A stretch of DNA of 64,000 nt from Plasmodiophora brassicae. Taxonomy: Eukaryota; Endomyxa: Phytomyxea; Phytomyxea; Plasmodiophorida. Location: assembly GCA_036867785.1 (NCBI GenBank), contig CP145415.1, positions 434,001 to 498,000 on the forward strand, given 5' to 3'. Shown in pieces: positions 1 through 16,935 of this stretch (the first letter of the stretch is position 1; each line of letters starts with the position of its first letter). Below the pieces are notes generated by a model. That model worked only from the letters and a program-made list of their open reading frames with translations, was not told the origin of the DNA and did no database searches. Made by a program: the position numbers and the translations under genes.

Positions 1-1
1 C

Positions 2-850
2 CTGGCGACGGCCACCGCCGTGTCGTACCCGGCGGCGTACGACCAGTGCCAGAACACGAACGACCTGGTGAACCTGTGCACCGATGTCTGGTTCGCGTCC
101 TGGGACGTCCTCGTCGTTTACTTCTCCCTGCGCCTGGTCGTCTGCGTCGACGGGTTCTTCATCAGACGGGAGCTGATGCTGATCGCTGCGATGACCCTCG
201 TCCTGGTCGGCCTGTGGCTCGTGCCCGCCCAGACGACGTTCCCGATTGCTCTCGTCGGGTACTGCGTTGTTGTGCTGCTCGACGTGCTGATTTGCTTTTT
301 AATGCCCACTGTCCTGTCGTACACGACGTTCAACAGCCGAGCGGCCGACGACCTGCTGCCCATCACGCTGGACGCGTTCCTGGATCGACACGACCCAGCC
401 CTGGTGGAGGCGTTCGCCGAGTTCCTGTGCCTCGAGTTCTCGGTCGAGAACCTCCAGTTCCTGCTCGCTGTGCGGCGGTACGCGCGCCGGTTCGCGTCGT
501 CGCGTCGCAGGACGACCTGGATGGCAACAGCATCGCCGCCCCGGTTGTCGCTGGACACGTGGACAACGTCCGACGACGTCGCCGGCATCCAACCCACGTC
601 CAGCGCCAACGACGACGCCCTGTCCATCTACAGCACGTTCGTCGCGGCAGGCGCCCCGCTCGAAGTGAACATCTCGGGCGATATCCGCGACGCCATCACG
701 AAGCAGGTCCTCCTGGAGGCGACGCCTGGCGGCGGCGGCGGCGACGTCTTCGACGACGCCGCCAGGCAGATCCGCTCCATGCTGGAGTTCGGCGCGTTCC
801 ACCGGTTCCTGCATTCGGAAGCGGGTCGGCACGCTCTGCAGACCGGATGA
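2..850 (+). CDS. 7TM receptor with C-terminal RGS domain (5' partial)
   Basis: The frame is open from base 2, so the 5' end of the gene lies outside the window; the visible part is about 282 residues ending at TGA 848-850. Three hydrophobic segments occur in the first ~110 residues, followed by a cytosolic RGS domain at about residues 115-275 (LPITLDAFLDRHDPALVEAF near its start, MLEFGAFHRFL near its end). RGS domains speed GTP hydrolysis by G-alpha subunits. A membrane-spanning RGS protein recalls plant RGS1 and protist 7TM-RGS receptors. The RGS fold carries a long low-complexity insert (about residues 165-205) between its early and late helices. The seven-helix count is inferred, since only part of the membrane domain is visible; the RGS assignment is fairly firm. 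Confidence 0.72.
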   Translation: MATATAVSYPAAYDQCQNTNDLVNLCTDVWFASWDVLVVYFSLRLVVCVDGFFIRRELMLIAAMTLVLVGLWLVPAQTTFPIALVGYCVVVLLDVLICFLMPTVLSYTTFNSRAADDLLPITLDAFLDRHDPALVEAFAEFLCLEFSVENLQFLLAVRRYARRFASSRRRTTWMATASPPRLSLDTWTTSDDVAGIQPTSSANDDALSIYSTFVAAGAPLEVNISGDIRDAITKQVLLEATPGGGGGDVFDDAARQIRSMLEFGAFHRFLHSEAGRHALQTG

Positions 851-888
851 TAAACTGTGTGCATAGGGCGGACACACTCGCGTGTCGT

Positions 889-1427
889 TTACTGTGCGGA
901 GGAGGCCTGGGCGGCGGCGCGGGCCCGCAACTCGTTCTGGGCGTTCGTGAACAGCTCCTGGATCTGCTGCACCTTCTGCTTCGACTTGTTCTGCTCGTCG
1001 CGCTTCGTGTTCAGCTCCTTGTCGATCGAGGCCAGCTGGCCCTGCATGAACGCCATCCGTTTCGCCGTGTTGCCCTTGGCTTCGTCCAGGTCCTGTCGAC
1101 ACCCCGAGGTAAGACAGTGGGCATCGAGCGCACGACGACGACGACGACGGCGTACTACCTGCTTGACGAGGACGGGGCCGAACATCTTGTAGACGGCACC
1201 ATCGGATTCATCGACGAGGGCGAGCCTGCGGATCAGGGTCAGGGTTCGCTGAACGCAACGCAGTGGTCTGCGGCTGACTCGCTCTGTACGTCGGCCGTCT
1301 CCTGGATCTGCGCCAGCAGCCTGGCCTTGTTGGCCTGCAGATTCTGTATGGGCGCGTTGAACGCCTGGAACGTCTTGTACTCGGCCTGGTAGGCCTCCTG
1401 CACCCGGGTCATCATGTGCTGGTCCAT
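889..1427 (-). CDS. PFDN6: Prefoldin subunit 6
   Basis: Beta-type subunit of the hexameric prefoldin co-chaperone, which hands nascent actin and tubulin to the CCT chaperonin in the cytosol. Three exons fit: 1427-1279, 1225-1159 and 1092-889, with GT-AG introns of 53 and 66 nt. They give 139 residues, against about 129 in the human protein. The two coiled-coil helices are at the ends. The conserved central hairpin reads ELALVDESDGAVYKMFGPVL followed by VKQDLDEA, nearly matching the family signature. The ATG at 1427 was chosen because the encoded helix begins at once (MDQHMMTRVQEAY). The stop lies 38 bp from the convergent RGS gene stop. Confidence 0.9.
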
Positions 1428-1697
1428 GGTCGTCGTCGCACGTCGCGTCACGGACTCCGAGCTGCCTGCGTCTGCGTCGATCTACTGCCGCCGCCGCGCA
1501 ACGATCCGACCCCCGATGTGCGACTTGGTCAGCACGCCGTCTCGATGGGCGGCGTGCTGGCCAAGGGGGGAGGCGCACCAGATCGTCGACGGCGTGTATC
1601 GTCGCAACGCGATGGTCGACCTTTGGAAACGTCGCCGTCCGGCGTACTATCTCGAAACCAGGTAACTGACACGCTTGGCGGTCCACATATAGCCGCG

Positions 1698-1768
1698 TTC
1701 GGTATAGTTCAGGGGTCAGAATACGGCGCTTTCACCGCCGAGACCCGGGTTCGATTCCCGGTACCGAA
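1698..1768 (+). tRNA. tRNA-Glu (anticodon UUC)
   Basis: A 71-nt cloverleaf without an intron. The acceptor stem TTCGGTA pairs with TACCGAA, the D-arm is TAGTTCAGGGGTCAGAATA, the anticodon loop CTTTCAC gives UUC, and the T-arm is CCCGGGTTCGATTCCCGG. The A and B boxes are present internally. A TTTCTTTTT run about 14 nt past the end can serve as the RNA polymerase III terminator. Confidence 0.95.
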
Positions 1769-1903
1769 ACGACTTCGCCGGTTTCTTTTTGCCGGGCGAG
1801 CTGTGATGCAGTCTGGGGAACAGGGCGGTGGTCTCCTTCCTCCTTCCTGCACCGTTTGCAGGACCTGCGAAATCGCAGGGTACAGCGAGTCGATCCACTA
1901 GAG

Positions 1904-2314
1904 ATGACGTCATCGACGCCATCGTCGGTGACGCAAGGAGAGTCGTACCAGGCAGCGGAGGCGTACTTCAAACAGCATGGCATCTTGCCGTTGTTTGACA
2001 AGCTGTGCGCCAGCTTGCTGTACGCGAAACCGGATAATCCAAGGGCGTTCCTGACCGCCCAGCTCAAGAAGCTCGAGCAGCGAGGCGGCGCATTGAAGGA
2101 CATTGAGTTCTATACGGACGAGGACCTTGCGGGCATGTTCAGCGTCCTCGATCCTCTGCAGCGAGGCCAAATCACAGCGGACGATGCGCGCAAAGGGCTG
2201 GTTATGCTGGGCATACCGCAAGACATAGCCGTCGACGAGAAGATGGAGCAGTCCCTGAATCGGGTCATGTTCATCGCAATGGCCCGTGGTCTACTTGACA
2301 AGACTGGCATTTGA
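1904..2314 (+). CDS. EFCAB10: EFCAB10-like protein (R2D2 plus EF-hand-like)
   Basis: Single-exon protein of 136 residues. Residues ~12-50 form an RIIa-like dimerisation-docking helix pair (YFKQHGILPLFDKLCASLLY followed by AKPDNPRAFL), the pattern in EFCAB10 and other ciliary adenylate-kinase-like or AKAP-binding proteins. Residues ~65-120 form a degenerate EF-hand pair (FYTDEDLAGMFSVLDPLQRG then QITADDARKGL); the first loop lacks a full set of acidic ligands. EFCAB10 proteins are associated with the axoneme in ciliated species, so this gene hints at a ciliated cell. The ATG at 1904 is preferred over an in-frame one at 1856 because homology begins after it. Confidence 0.75.
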   Translation: MTSSTPSSVTQGESYQAAEAYFKQHGILPLFDKLCASLLYAKPDNPRAFLTAQLKKLEQRGGALKDIEFYTDEDLAGMFSVLDPLQRGQITADDARKGLVMLGIPQDIAVDEKMEQSLNRVMFIAMARGLLDKTGI

Positions 2315-2550
2315 GTACGTACGGACGACGTGGAGAATCAATGTGATACACCAAGGCCGACCGTCAGTGACGTCAGCAGCTCTGCTGGGGGAACAGTGCT
2401 CGTGAGAAGAGATAATTACGACGGCACCGTATATCATTTCGTTTTCCCGAGCGACTTGGACCGTTGTCGTGGGTGCGAGGCAGCGCCAGGCTTCCTGAAA
2501 CGAACCAGAAAGTCACGACGCCGATAGAGAGTGTGTCCGACGACAGAGCA
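2315..2550. other. Intergenic, convergent 3' ends
   Basis: This stretch separates the stops of the EFCAB10-like gene and the minus-strand KNL2-like gene. A 65-codon plus-strand frame begins at 2330, but I found no homology or compositional support for it. It probably holds two 3' untranslated regions. Confidence 0.4.
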
Positions 2551-5151
2551 TTACTGTTCCTTTGATGAGGAGACGGATAACGATTTTCGTCTTCGCTTCG
2601 CAGGAGGCGGTGGAAGTGGATCCTGCAGCCCCTTCAGCGACCGGCGAAAGACACACCATCGTCGGCGCACGCCTACCTCACGAGCAGTGTAAACTTGGCT
2701 TGATTCGGCGACGAACCGTTCAGAGAGCCAGAACTTCAACGGCGGCATGCATCGTCGCCCCGATCGCGACGTGCGCAGACCTCTGGCCTATTGACGACAA
2801 CGACGTCAGAGAAAACGACCATGCCCGTCATGATGGGGTACCTCGTTCACGGGAACCACGTGCGTGAGAGAGATGTCAACCTGATCATGCAATCGGAATC
2901 GTATGGTAGCGAAGACGAATTACGGGAGGTACCTTGGCAACTGGACTCGTCGTTACAGGTGGTCGAGATCGCTTCCTAGACTCAGACAGCTGAGGAGCCA
3001 TGTTCTCCACAGGTGTAGCAGAAGACCGATCTGGAGGTCTTGGACTAGCCTTCTGTTTCATCTCAGCGGGCCCCACAGGACGATCCGGCGTGGCGGCCGC
3101 AGTTTCTGACACTTTCCTGATAGGCTTGCTCAAGCTCTTCTTGGACTTCGATGCCGTGGTTGGCGTCTTCGACGCTGATTCAACGGCAGTGCTGGCCTTG
3201 GAAGCCGATTTCTTGGGCATAACTTCTGCAGCTTTGGAAGCCGATTTCTTGGGCATAACTTCCGCAGCCTTGGAAGCCGATGTCTTGGGCGTAACGTCTG
3301 CGTTATGCTTAGCGGGTTTCGTCGCGAATTTCTTGGAGACGGTTCCCGTGCTTCGTCTGGCAGGGTTTGGAGCCGATTTCTTGGACGCACTTTCCACGAC
3401 GTGCTTGGCGCCCGTCTCCGCCGTATCGTTTACAGCGGTCTCGGCATCGTTCTCAGACAGCGGTGCCATGTGATCCGTGGAGGCGGCATCCACGCGACCA
3501 ACAGCTGCCTTCATGTCCTCGGCCCAGCTTTCAGGCAAACCTGATTCGAATTTGGCAATGACAGCACTACCATATCCAGCTCTTTGCATAGCGACGCGGT
3601 TGATCGATCCCAGAAGCACTGCACAAAAGCAGTCAGCACTGAGCACCGGTCGGACCCCGCGTGTTCCCAAACCGTAGCGGTTCCCTTCAATGACTGCTAG
3701 AGTCTGAGAGCGCCGCTGAAGAATTCGACCGTCGACGCGATTCGTCGTTTTTGAATCCACTCCTGATATGACTGGGAACGATCCTTCCATCGACACGTGC
3801 CATCCATCCAGGCAAATGCAGTCGAAGCCTCCTTTCGTTGCGACGCGCTCAGGCCCGGGCGCTTTCTTGGTACCTGCCGGACCAAATTAGTACGCCTGTG
3901 TACCGAACAGACACACCAATGAAGTGTCCAACCCGAGTGGGCTTGTTCCGTCGAACGTTGTTTGCGTGGCGTCGACTTGTTCTTGGAGGGCCGTTCGGTA
4001 GATGCCACCTTTCCATCACGGCTGTCCTCGCTTTGCTGGTCGCCCACAGACTTGACCGAAGTTGGAGTTAGTGCCACCTTTGCTGCCGCCATGCGTTCCT
4101 GTTGCAATTGCAGACGTCGCGCGAACGCGGGAGATGGACCCGTCGGACCAGGCGTCGACGAAATCAACGACAATATGGCGGACGTTGACGATGATCCGGT
4201 GCGGTTCTGGAGAGCCCGCACAACGGCCGATCCAGACACCGACGGCTTCTTCCTTGGGCTCTTTGAAACACTGGCTGGGGCGGCTCTCAGGGGCGACTTC
4301 AACGCAACCGGTGACGGTTCCGGTGCTTCAGATGGTATCCTCTCTGGAGCATCCCCGGACGGCAACGCACCCTCGGGCACGTCTTTCGGCGTTTGCACAG
4401 GGGCAACGGGATTCGTCTCGACAATCGCAACCGGTGCCCCCGACGGGACAGGCGACCTTCCACATGCAGGGGGCCTGGCCGTTGCTGTCGACGCCGGCGT
4501 CGGCGAGCGTGGTGGTGACGGCGAACCTTGTTGCGGGCAGGGCGATAACAGCGCCTCCTCCGCGCCGGTGATCGCCGGAGCCGCAGGGGAATCGCGGTCC
4601 TGCGCGGGTCTCTTTGGCGATCCCGACGCATGACGTGGAGGCGACGGATACTTTTCAACGACGAGACGTCTGGCCATGGCGCCAGCCTGCCAGTATGGCG
4701 CCGATGATTGCGCGTTCGCCGCCGCCGCCGCTACCTGGTCGAACCACGGTTTGTTCGTGCCGATGTCGCCGAACATCACGGTCTGGTCGGCCTTGACCGG
4801 GGCAGGGGAAAACGGAAGTTGCAATGCGTTCCGGGCCGCATCGGCGAGCGGTGGCACAGGAGGGACTCTGGCCGGCGCTGCGGGTTCCGACGGCGTAAAC
4901 GACCCTGGGAGATACTTGGACAGGCGATGCGATGACGTCATCGCAGGCGATTGCGTTGGCCACTCCGGGACAGGCGGCGACCGAAACGGAGACGGGGCGC
5001 CGCCGAGCCGCGACTGGATGGCCTTCGGCATTGGGCTCGCACGCCTCAGCGCATCGAGGCGCGCGTCCACCTCCTGGCGCCTAGCGAACGACATCGGCGC
5101 GCGATGCACGGCGGGTCGCAGAGGCGCCGGCGACCCGTCCGCCGCCGACAT
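2551..5151 (-). CDS. KNL2: KNL2/Mis18BP1-like centromere protein: SANTA domain plus CENPC-k motif
   Basis: Six exons fit: 5151-3915, 3873-3673, 3618-2933, 2880-2842, 2787-2677 and 2622-2551, with introns of 41-54 nt, giving 781 residues. The first ~400 residues are disordered and Pro/Ser-rich. A SANTA domain occupies about residues 400-510: it opens SGWTLHWCT, the core reads RILQRRSQTLAVIEGNRYVL then LGSINRVAM, and it ends AKFESGLPESWAEDM. A Lys/Ser/Ala-rich linker has three near-identical KKSASKAAEV-type repeats. A CENPC-k motif follows at about residues 725-744 (RTSRSGRRCMPPLKFWLSER). SANTA plus CENPC-k is the signature of KNL2, which binds centromeric nucleosomes and promotes CENP-A loading. 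No SANT/Myb domain is visible. The exact start (5151 or 5202) is uncertain. Confidence 0.82.
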
Positions 5152-5469
5152 GGCCAGACCCCCCGGAACCCCGAACGCCTCACGCACTTCGAAAATGCAC
5201 AATGGCGACTACGTACTGTACAGCCCGCCCGCCCGTCAGGCGCGCCCCGAACCAACACTGCAACTGCAGTCGTAACTGCGTCGCGTCAGGGCGCCCGCAA
5301 GTCGGAACTACTCACCTGCGGGCTGCATGGCGGCGGCAGTGTGTTGGCGGGTCGGCCAGTCACGCAACGTTCAACATTTGCGTCGGTGGTCGCCGGCTGA
5401 GCGTTACGTCGTGACGCGACGGGGGCCGACCGTCATTTTGCATTTCGGCTGAGGGCGGGTGGGGTGACG
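5152..5469. promoter_or_regulatory. Divergent promoter region between KNL2-like and MDH genes
   Basis: The two start codons are 318 bp apart and point away from each other, so this GC-rich stretch must carry both promoters. I see no TATA box or other named element. Confidence 0.4.
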
Positions 5470-6986
5470 ATGGCGACGGCACGGGCGCAGCGCCTGCTGA
5501 GCCAGTGCGAGACGGCGGCGGCGGGGCCGGCGCCGAAGAAGAAGCCGGTCAACGTGGTCGTCACGGGCGCCGCCGGCAACATTGCGTACAGCATCGTGTT
5601 CCACATCGGCGCCGGCCTCATGCTGGGCGATGATCAGCCCATCAACCTGATCCTTCTGGATATGTCGGGCGCCGTCCTTGCCCGTTCCGTTCGCACCTCG
5701 CTGATGTTGCCCTGGTCGTGTCCGTCAGCCCCGGAATGGAGAAGAAGATGGAGGGCGTCGCTATGGAGCTGCGCGATTGCGCATTCCCGCTACTGACGAA
5801 GATTGTTTCCACGACGGATTACAAGACCGCGTTCACCGACTGCCATATCGCCCTGCTGATTGGTAACACGACGCGTTGCGGTTGTTTGCTTGACTGACGC
5901 CCCTACGTGGTAGGCGCTCGCCCGCGAGGGCCCGGCATGCAGCGGGCGGACCTGCTCTCTGCAAACGCGAAGATCTTTGCGGGCCAAGGCAAGGCACTTG
6001 ACCAGTACGCGAACAAGAACGTCAAGGTCATGCGGCGTGCTGATCAATTGCGCTGCCGTCCTTGTATTGAGACGTTTGTGCCAGGTTTTGGTGGTCGGGA
6101 ACCCTGCCAATACCAACGCGCTCCTGACGGCTCTGAATGCGCCAAGCATACCTAAGCAAAACATTACGGCCTTGACACGACTCGACCAGAATCGTGCCAG
6201 TACGTTCGATTGTCCTGCTCCGCTGGATGGCACGGTAACCCCCGCTTAGTTGCCCAGGTTGCTGGCAAGCTGAACGTTCCGGTTGGTACTCTTTCGGGAT
6301 GTATTATATGGGGTCTGATAGAGCCTATTCGAATGCATTCGGTGTAAGTGTACTGAGCGGATCTCTGTGCGTCAGGTAACCATAGCAAGACTCAGTATCC
6401 CGATATCAACCATGGGTCCGTGATCGGCATTGGTGGTTCTAGGACGCCTCTCCCGAAAGCGGTTGCCGACAAAAAGTGGGTTCAGAACGAGTTTCTGACG
6501 ACTGTACAGGACAGGTATCCTTTGACGTCCTACATGTGTTGCGCCGTTCAGCTAAACTGCTAACTAGGGGAGCTGCTATTATCCAGGTGTGACGACGTTG
6601 CTCTGTTATGTATCGGTTCGGCGCACTTACTCTTACAGGCACGAGGGCTGTCCAGTGCTGCCAGCGCAGGGATTGCTGCAGTAAATCATATCAGGGACTG
6701 GGTCAAAGGAACGGCCCCGGGACAGATTGTTTCTATGGCAGTGTACTCCGACGGGAAACACTACAACATCCCCAAAGATATTGTGTACGGCTCCCGGCCT
6801 TCGCGGGCAGGCGAGGACCCGTGGTGATGACACGTCCTGTTTAGGTACTCTTTCCCTGTCACGTGCAAGAACGGAACTTGGACCATCGTTGATGGTCTGA
6901 AGATTGACGAATTCTCCCGCAAGAAGATGGATTTGTCAGCCGCTGAGCTTCTCGAGGAGAAGCAGTTGGCACTTGCGATGGAGTAG
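5470..6986 (+). CDS. MDH1: Malate dehydrogenase, cytosolic type
   Basis: NAD-dependent interconversion of malate and oxaloacetate. Nine exons separated by eight GT-AG introns of about 40-75 nt restore one continuous protein. The Rossmann motif [13 protein letters not shown] is near the N terminus. The first intron splits the Asp-containing loop LLDI, giving [18 protein letters not shown]. The catalytic region is [17 protein letters not shown], and the C-terminal half contains [20 protein letters not shown] and [20 protein letters not shown]. This matches cytosolic MDH1 rather than the shorter mitochondrial form, and there is no targeting peptide. The ATG at 5470 is used; a GTG two codons upstream is not needed. 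The stop is 6984-6986. Confidence 0.92.
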
Positions 6987-7078
6987 GACTTATTGCCATT
7001 CGCAATACACGAAACGTCCGATCGGACTTGATTGCGTAAATACAATTGTCGATGTAAGGTTTATGCTGATCCGGACGA

Positions 7079-14708
<7,630 letters not shown>

Positions 14709-15559
14709 CCGCGTCGGCACAGTATTTCAACGGGTTCGAAGGCGCCTACAGACGACTCCGCATAGCGTGTCAACACGTCGTCCCCAGACGGTCTGTCGAG
14801 CTTGGCCGCTCTCTCGCACAAAAAATCGGACCAGCGCCTGGGGTTGCATTCTCTGGCCGTCCATCAAAACCCTGCGCGAAATTCATTAAGGTGAATAATC
14901 TCCCAGTATAGTAATGCCAACGGGTCGACCCGAGTCGGGCGAGCCAGGGACCTGTCCAGTCGGGTCTGGCCCGAATCTTGCCCTGGCGTCCACAATTCTG
15001 ACTCGGGTCAGACTCGAGTCGACCCAGGTCATGCATGAGTTGCATGCCACTTTCGTGCCTGCAGAAGGCCATGCTCGACGATTCACTGCAGACGAAATCG
15101 ACCTCGCCGCAAACGGTTCCAACGTCGTTGGCCGATAGTGATTCCTCGAGTCCAACCAAACGAATACGCCGGAGCTCGAGTCCAACCAGTTACGTTGGCG
15201 ATAACGCCAACGTCGGGATACAAGCTGGTGTTGTTGAAATCATTGATCCAGGGACCATATTCGAACGGCCCAGCATACAGACGAAGTCGACGTCGATGTT
15301 CGCACGACGACGTTTACGGGTTCTAGGATCGCGAGTCTTCAGACCGAGAACGCTGCGCACTAGGACGGCGTTGTTTGGAACCGCCTACTCCATCGCCCAT
15401 CGGGAACCAGGGGCTAAAGGAAGTCGACTTCTCGGGAATCACGTAACCGGGAAACTGGATAACGCAGGCCCCACCGCCAACATAGTCATTATCAGCGTGT
15501 TCAACCTGCCACCATCTACACAACAGTGGGGTCACCTTTCTGATAACAGCGGACAGATA
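14709..15559. other. No assignable gene; clustered GACTCG-type motifs
   Basis: No frame shows recognised homology. Bases 14920-15040 hold many overlapping variants of GACTCGGGTC and GTCGACCC, and CTCGAGTCCAACCA occurs twice about 31 bp apart near 15147 and 15178. A perfect 9-bp stem with a TTAT loop lies near 15190-15212. The stretch may include the 5' untranslated region and promoter of the neurobeachin-family gene. Confidence 0.35.
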
Positions 15560-16657
15560 CTATGTGCCTAACTTGTCACAATAGAAACATTCCAGCTCGA
15601 ACGTTGAAGCGTCTGAAGTCGCTGCTGGGCATGGGAAGCCCAGGCGGGCAATCCTTCGAATGGATCCCAAGTATTGCCAGCCATATTCTCCAACGGTCAA
15701 GACAAGGTGGTTGCTTCTCCTTGGTTCGTCGCCATGTCCCTCGAGGTTGGCCTTCCAGAGGCAGTTGCCTATTACACCGGCCATGTAGCGGTTCATGGCA
15801 TGTGTGCACTGTGAATAAAATGCCAAAGGACGCTTGATTGAATACCTCGCACGTTGTCGGCAGATGGCGGACTCCAGCGACCGTCTTGCAGAACTTGTCA
15901 AACATTCGGATGTGACATATCTTGGAAAAGTTCTCGATACTGGCACGCGTTTCCTTGTGGAACATCTGGCATACTCTTCGGTAGTATTGCACGAAAGGCG
16001 AGTTCCGGTAATGCGCCCAGTCATCGGTCCATAGGTGGTGATGCAAATGGCACCGATCATCGTCCGGCAATGTACTCTGCGCAGCTAAAGCATCGTCGAT
16101 CCCGTATGAGGATCCATACACGACAGCTTGTGACTACAGGGTATCGACATCTTGAACCGGTCAGGGTAGAGAAACCTGCCACCCGTGATCAGCCATGTGG
16201 TCCAACATCCGATTGGTCGACATAGAGGCGACACTGGACTTTCTTCGAGAAGCGACAGTGGACTTTCTTCGAGAACGACGAATTCGGTAGCGGCGATGGT
16301 TCACGAACCGGTGACGTGAACCATCGCCGCTTCCGAATGCGTCGTCGCCTCTGGAAGAAACGCCTGTGGCGATGCACTCAGGGACAATGGGGACGGGCGT
16401 ACTTCAGGTGGGGACGACGACGATTTCGCCAACGCGCCTCGACGCCGCCGCTTTCGTAGTGGCAACACTGTTGTTTCAAGCCGGGGGATGACATCGATGG
16501 CGCTCGCAGCTGCAGTCCGGGGTGCGCGCTGCCTGGGCAGCTGGGCCAGGCCGTCCAGGGACAGGATACATTTGCTGTTGTCTTCCAGTACAAGATTTGC
16601 CTGTATTGTTGAATACGTTGTTGAGAGTATTTTGACACTATGTGAAGAAAAGGACAT
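15560..16657 (-). CDS. Uncharacterised protein, probable multi-exon gene
   Basis: I do not recognise this gene. A coding start at 16657 (MSFSSHSVKILS) leads into a Ser/Pro-rich segment with a basic run RKRRRR. A later exon begins after an acceptor near 16140 and encodes a Cys/His- and Trp-rich stretch (CHLHHHLWTDDWAHYRNSPF). A 37-nt intron near 15812 then joins that frame to one ending FYCDKLGT at 15560. Continuity across that intron argues for a real gene, but the link between the first and later exons is not resolved, and an imperfect palindrome (16277-16343) lies in the gap. A hAT transposon is inserted 123 bp upstream of the start. Confidence 0.35.
16277..16343. repeat. Imperfect palindrome able to form a long hairpin
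   Basis: Arms at 16277-16305 and 16315-16343 (29 nt each) are inverted copies with few mismatches around the 9-nt loop AACCGGTGA; an outer GAGGCGAC/GTCGCCTC pair flanks them. Just outside the left arm, a 24-bp unit containing GGACTTTCTTCGAGAA is tandemly duplicated (about 16229-16276). Confidence 0.75.
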
Positions 16658-16780
16658 ACGCTCACGCTGGCACTACGCTGTTACTGAACGCATCGATAGT
16701 GCCATGTTCCCTGCCAATAGATATCGAATACAGTACTGCGGGCAACAGCACCGCGCAAACACCACGACTGCGATCAGTCG

Positions 16781-16788
16781 TACATCAG
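16781..16788. repeat. Target-site duplication, left copy
   Basis: TACATCAG directly precedes the left end of the hAT element and matches the eight bases after its right end exactly. Eight-base duplications are the hAT hallmark. Confidence 0.93.
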
Positions 16789-16808
16789 CAGGCCTCTTTA
16801 TTTACGGA
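16789..16808 (+). repeat. hAT terminal inverted repeat, left
   Basis: CAGGCCTCTTTATTTACGGA, the exact inverse of 24736-24755. Confidence 0.93.
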
Positions 16809-16935
16809 CCAATCCGTACAATCCGTAAATAAGCTATTTACGGATGGACTACAGAGTTATATACGGATCCGTACGGATCCCTTAACGCATAGCGACATAG
16901 GGGGCAGTGACAATGTCTGGGAGTACTTTACTGAC

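Noticed and set aside
46-1392. A 448-codon plus-strand frame
   Set aside because: It overlaps the RGS gene out of frame and the antisense of prefoldin 6; its composition is arginine-rich shadow sequence.
2330-2527. A 65-codon plus-strand frame
   Set aside because: No homology, and it lies between two convergent 3' ends; more likely untranslated.
15560-16121. PiggyBac- or Harbinger-type transposase
   Set aside because: I compared the frames with the usual catalytic blocks from memory and found no DDE/DDD pattern or terminal repeats.
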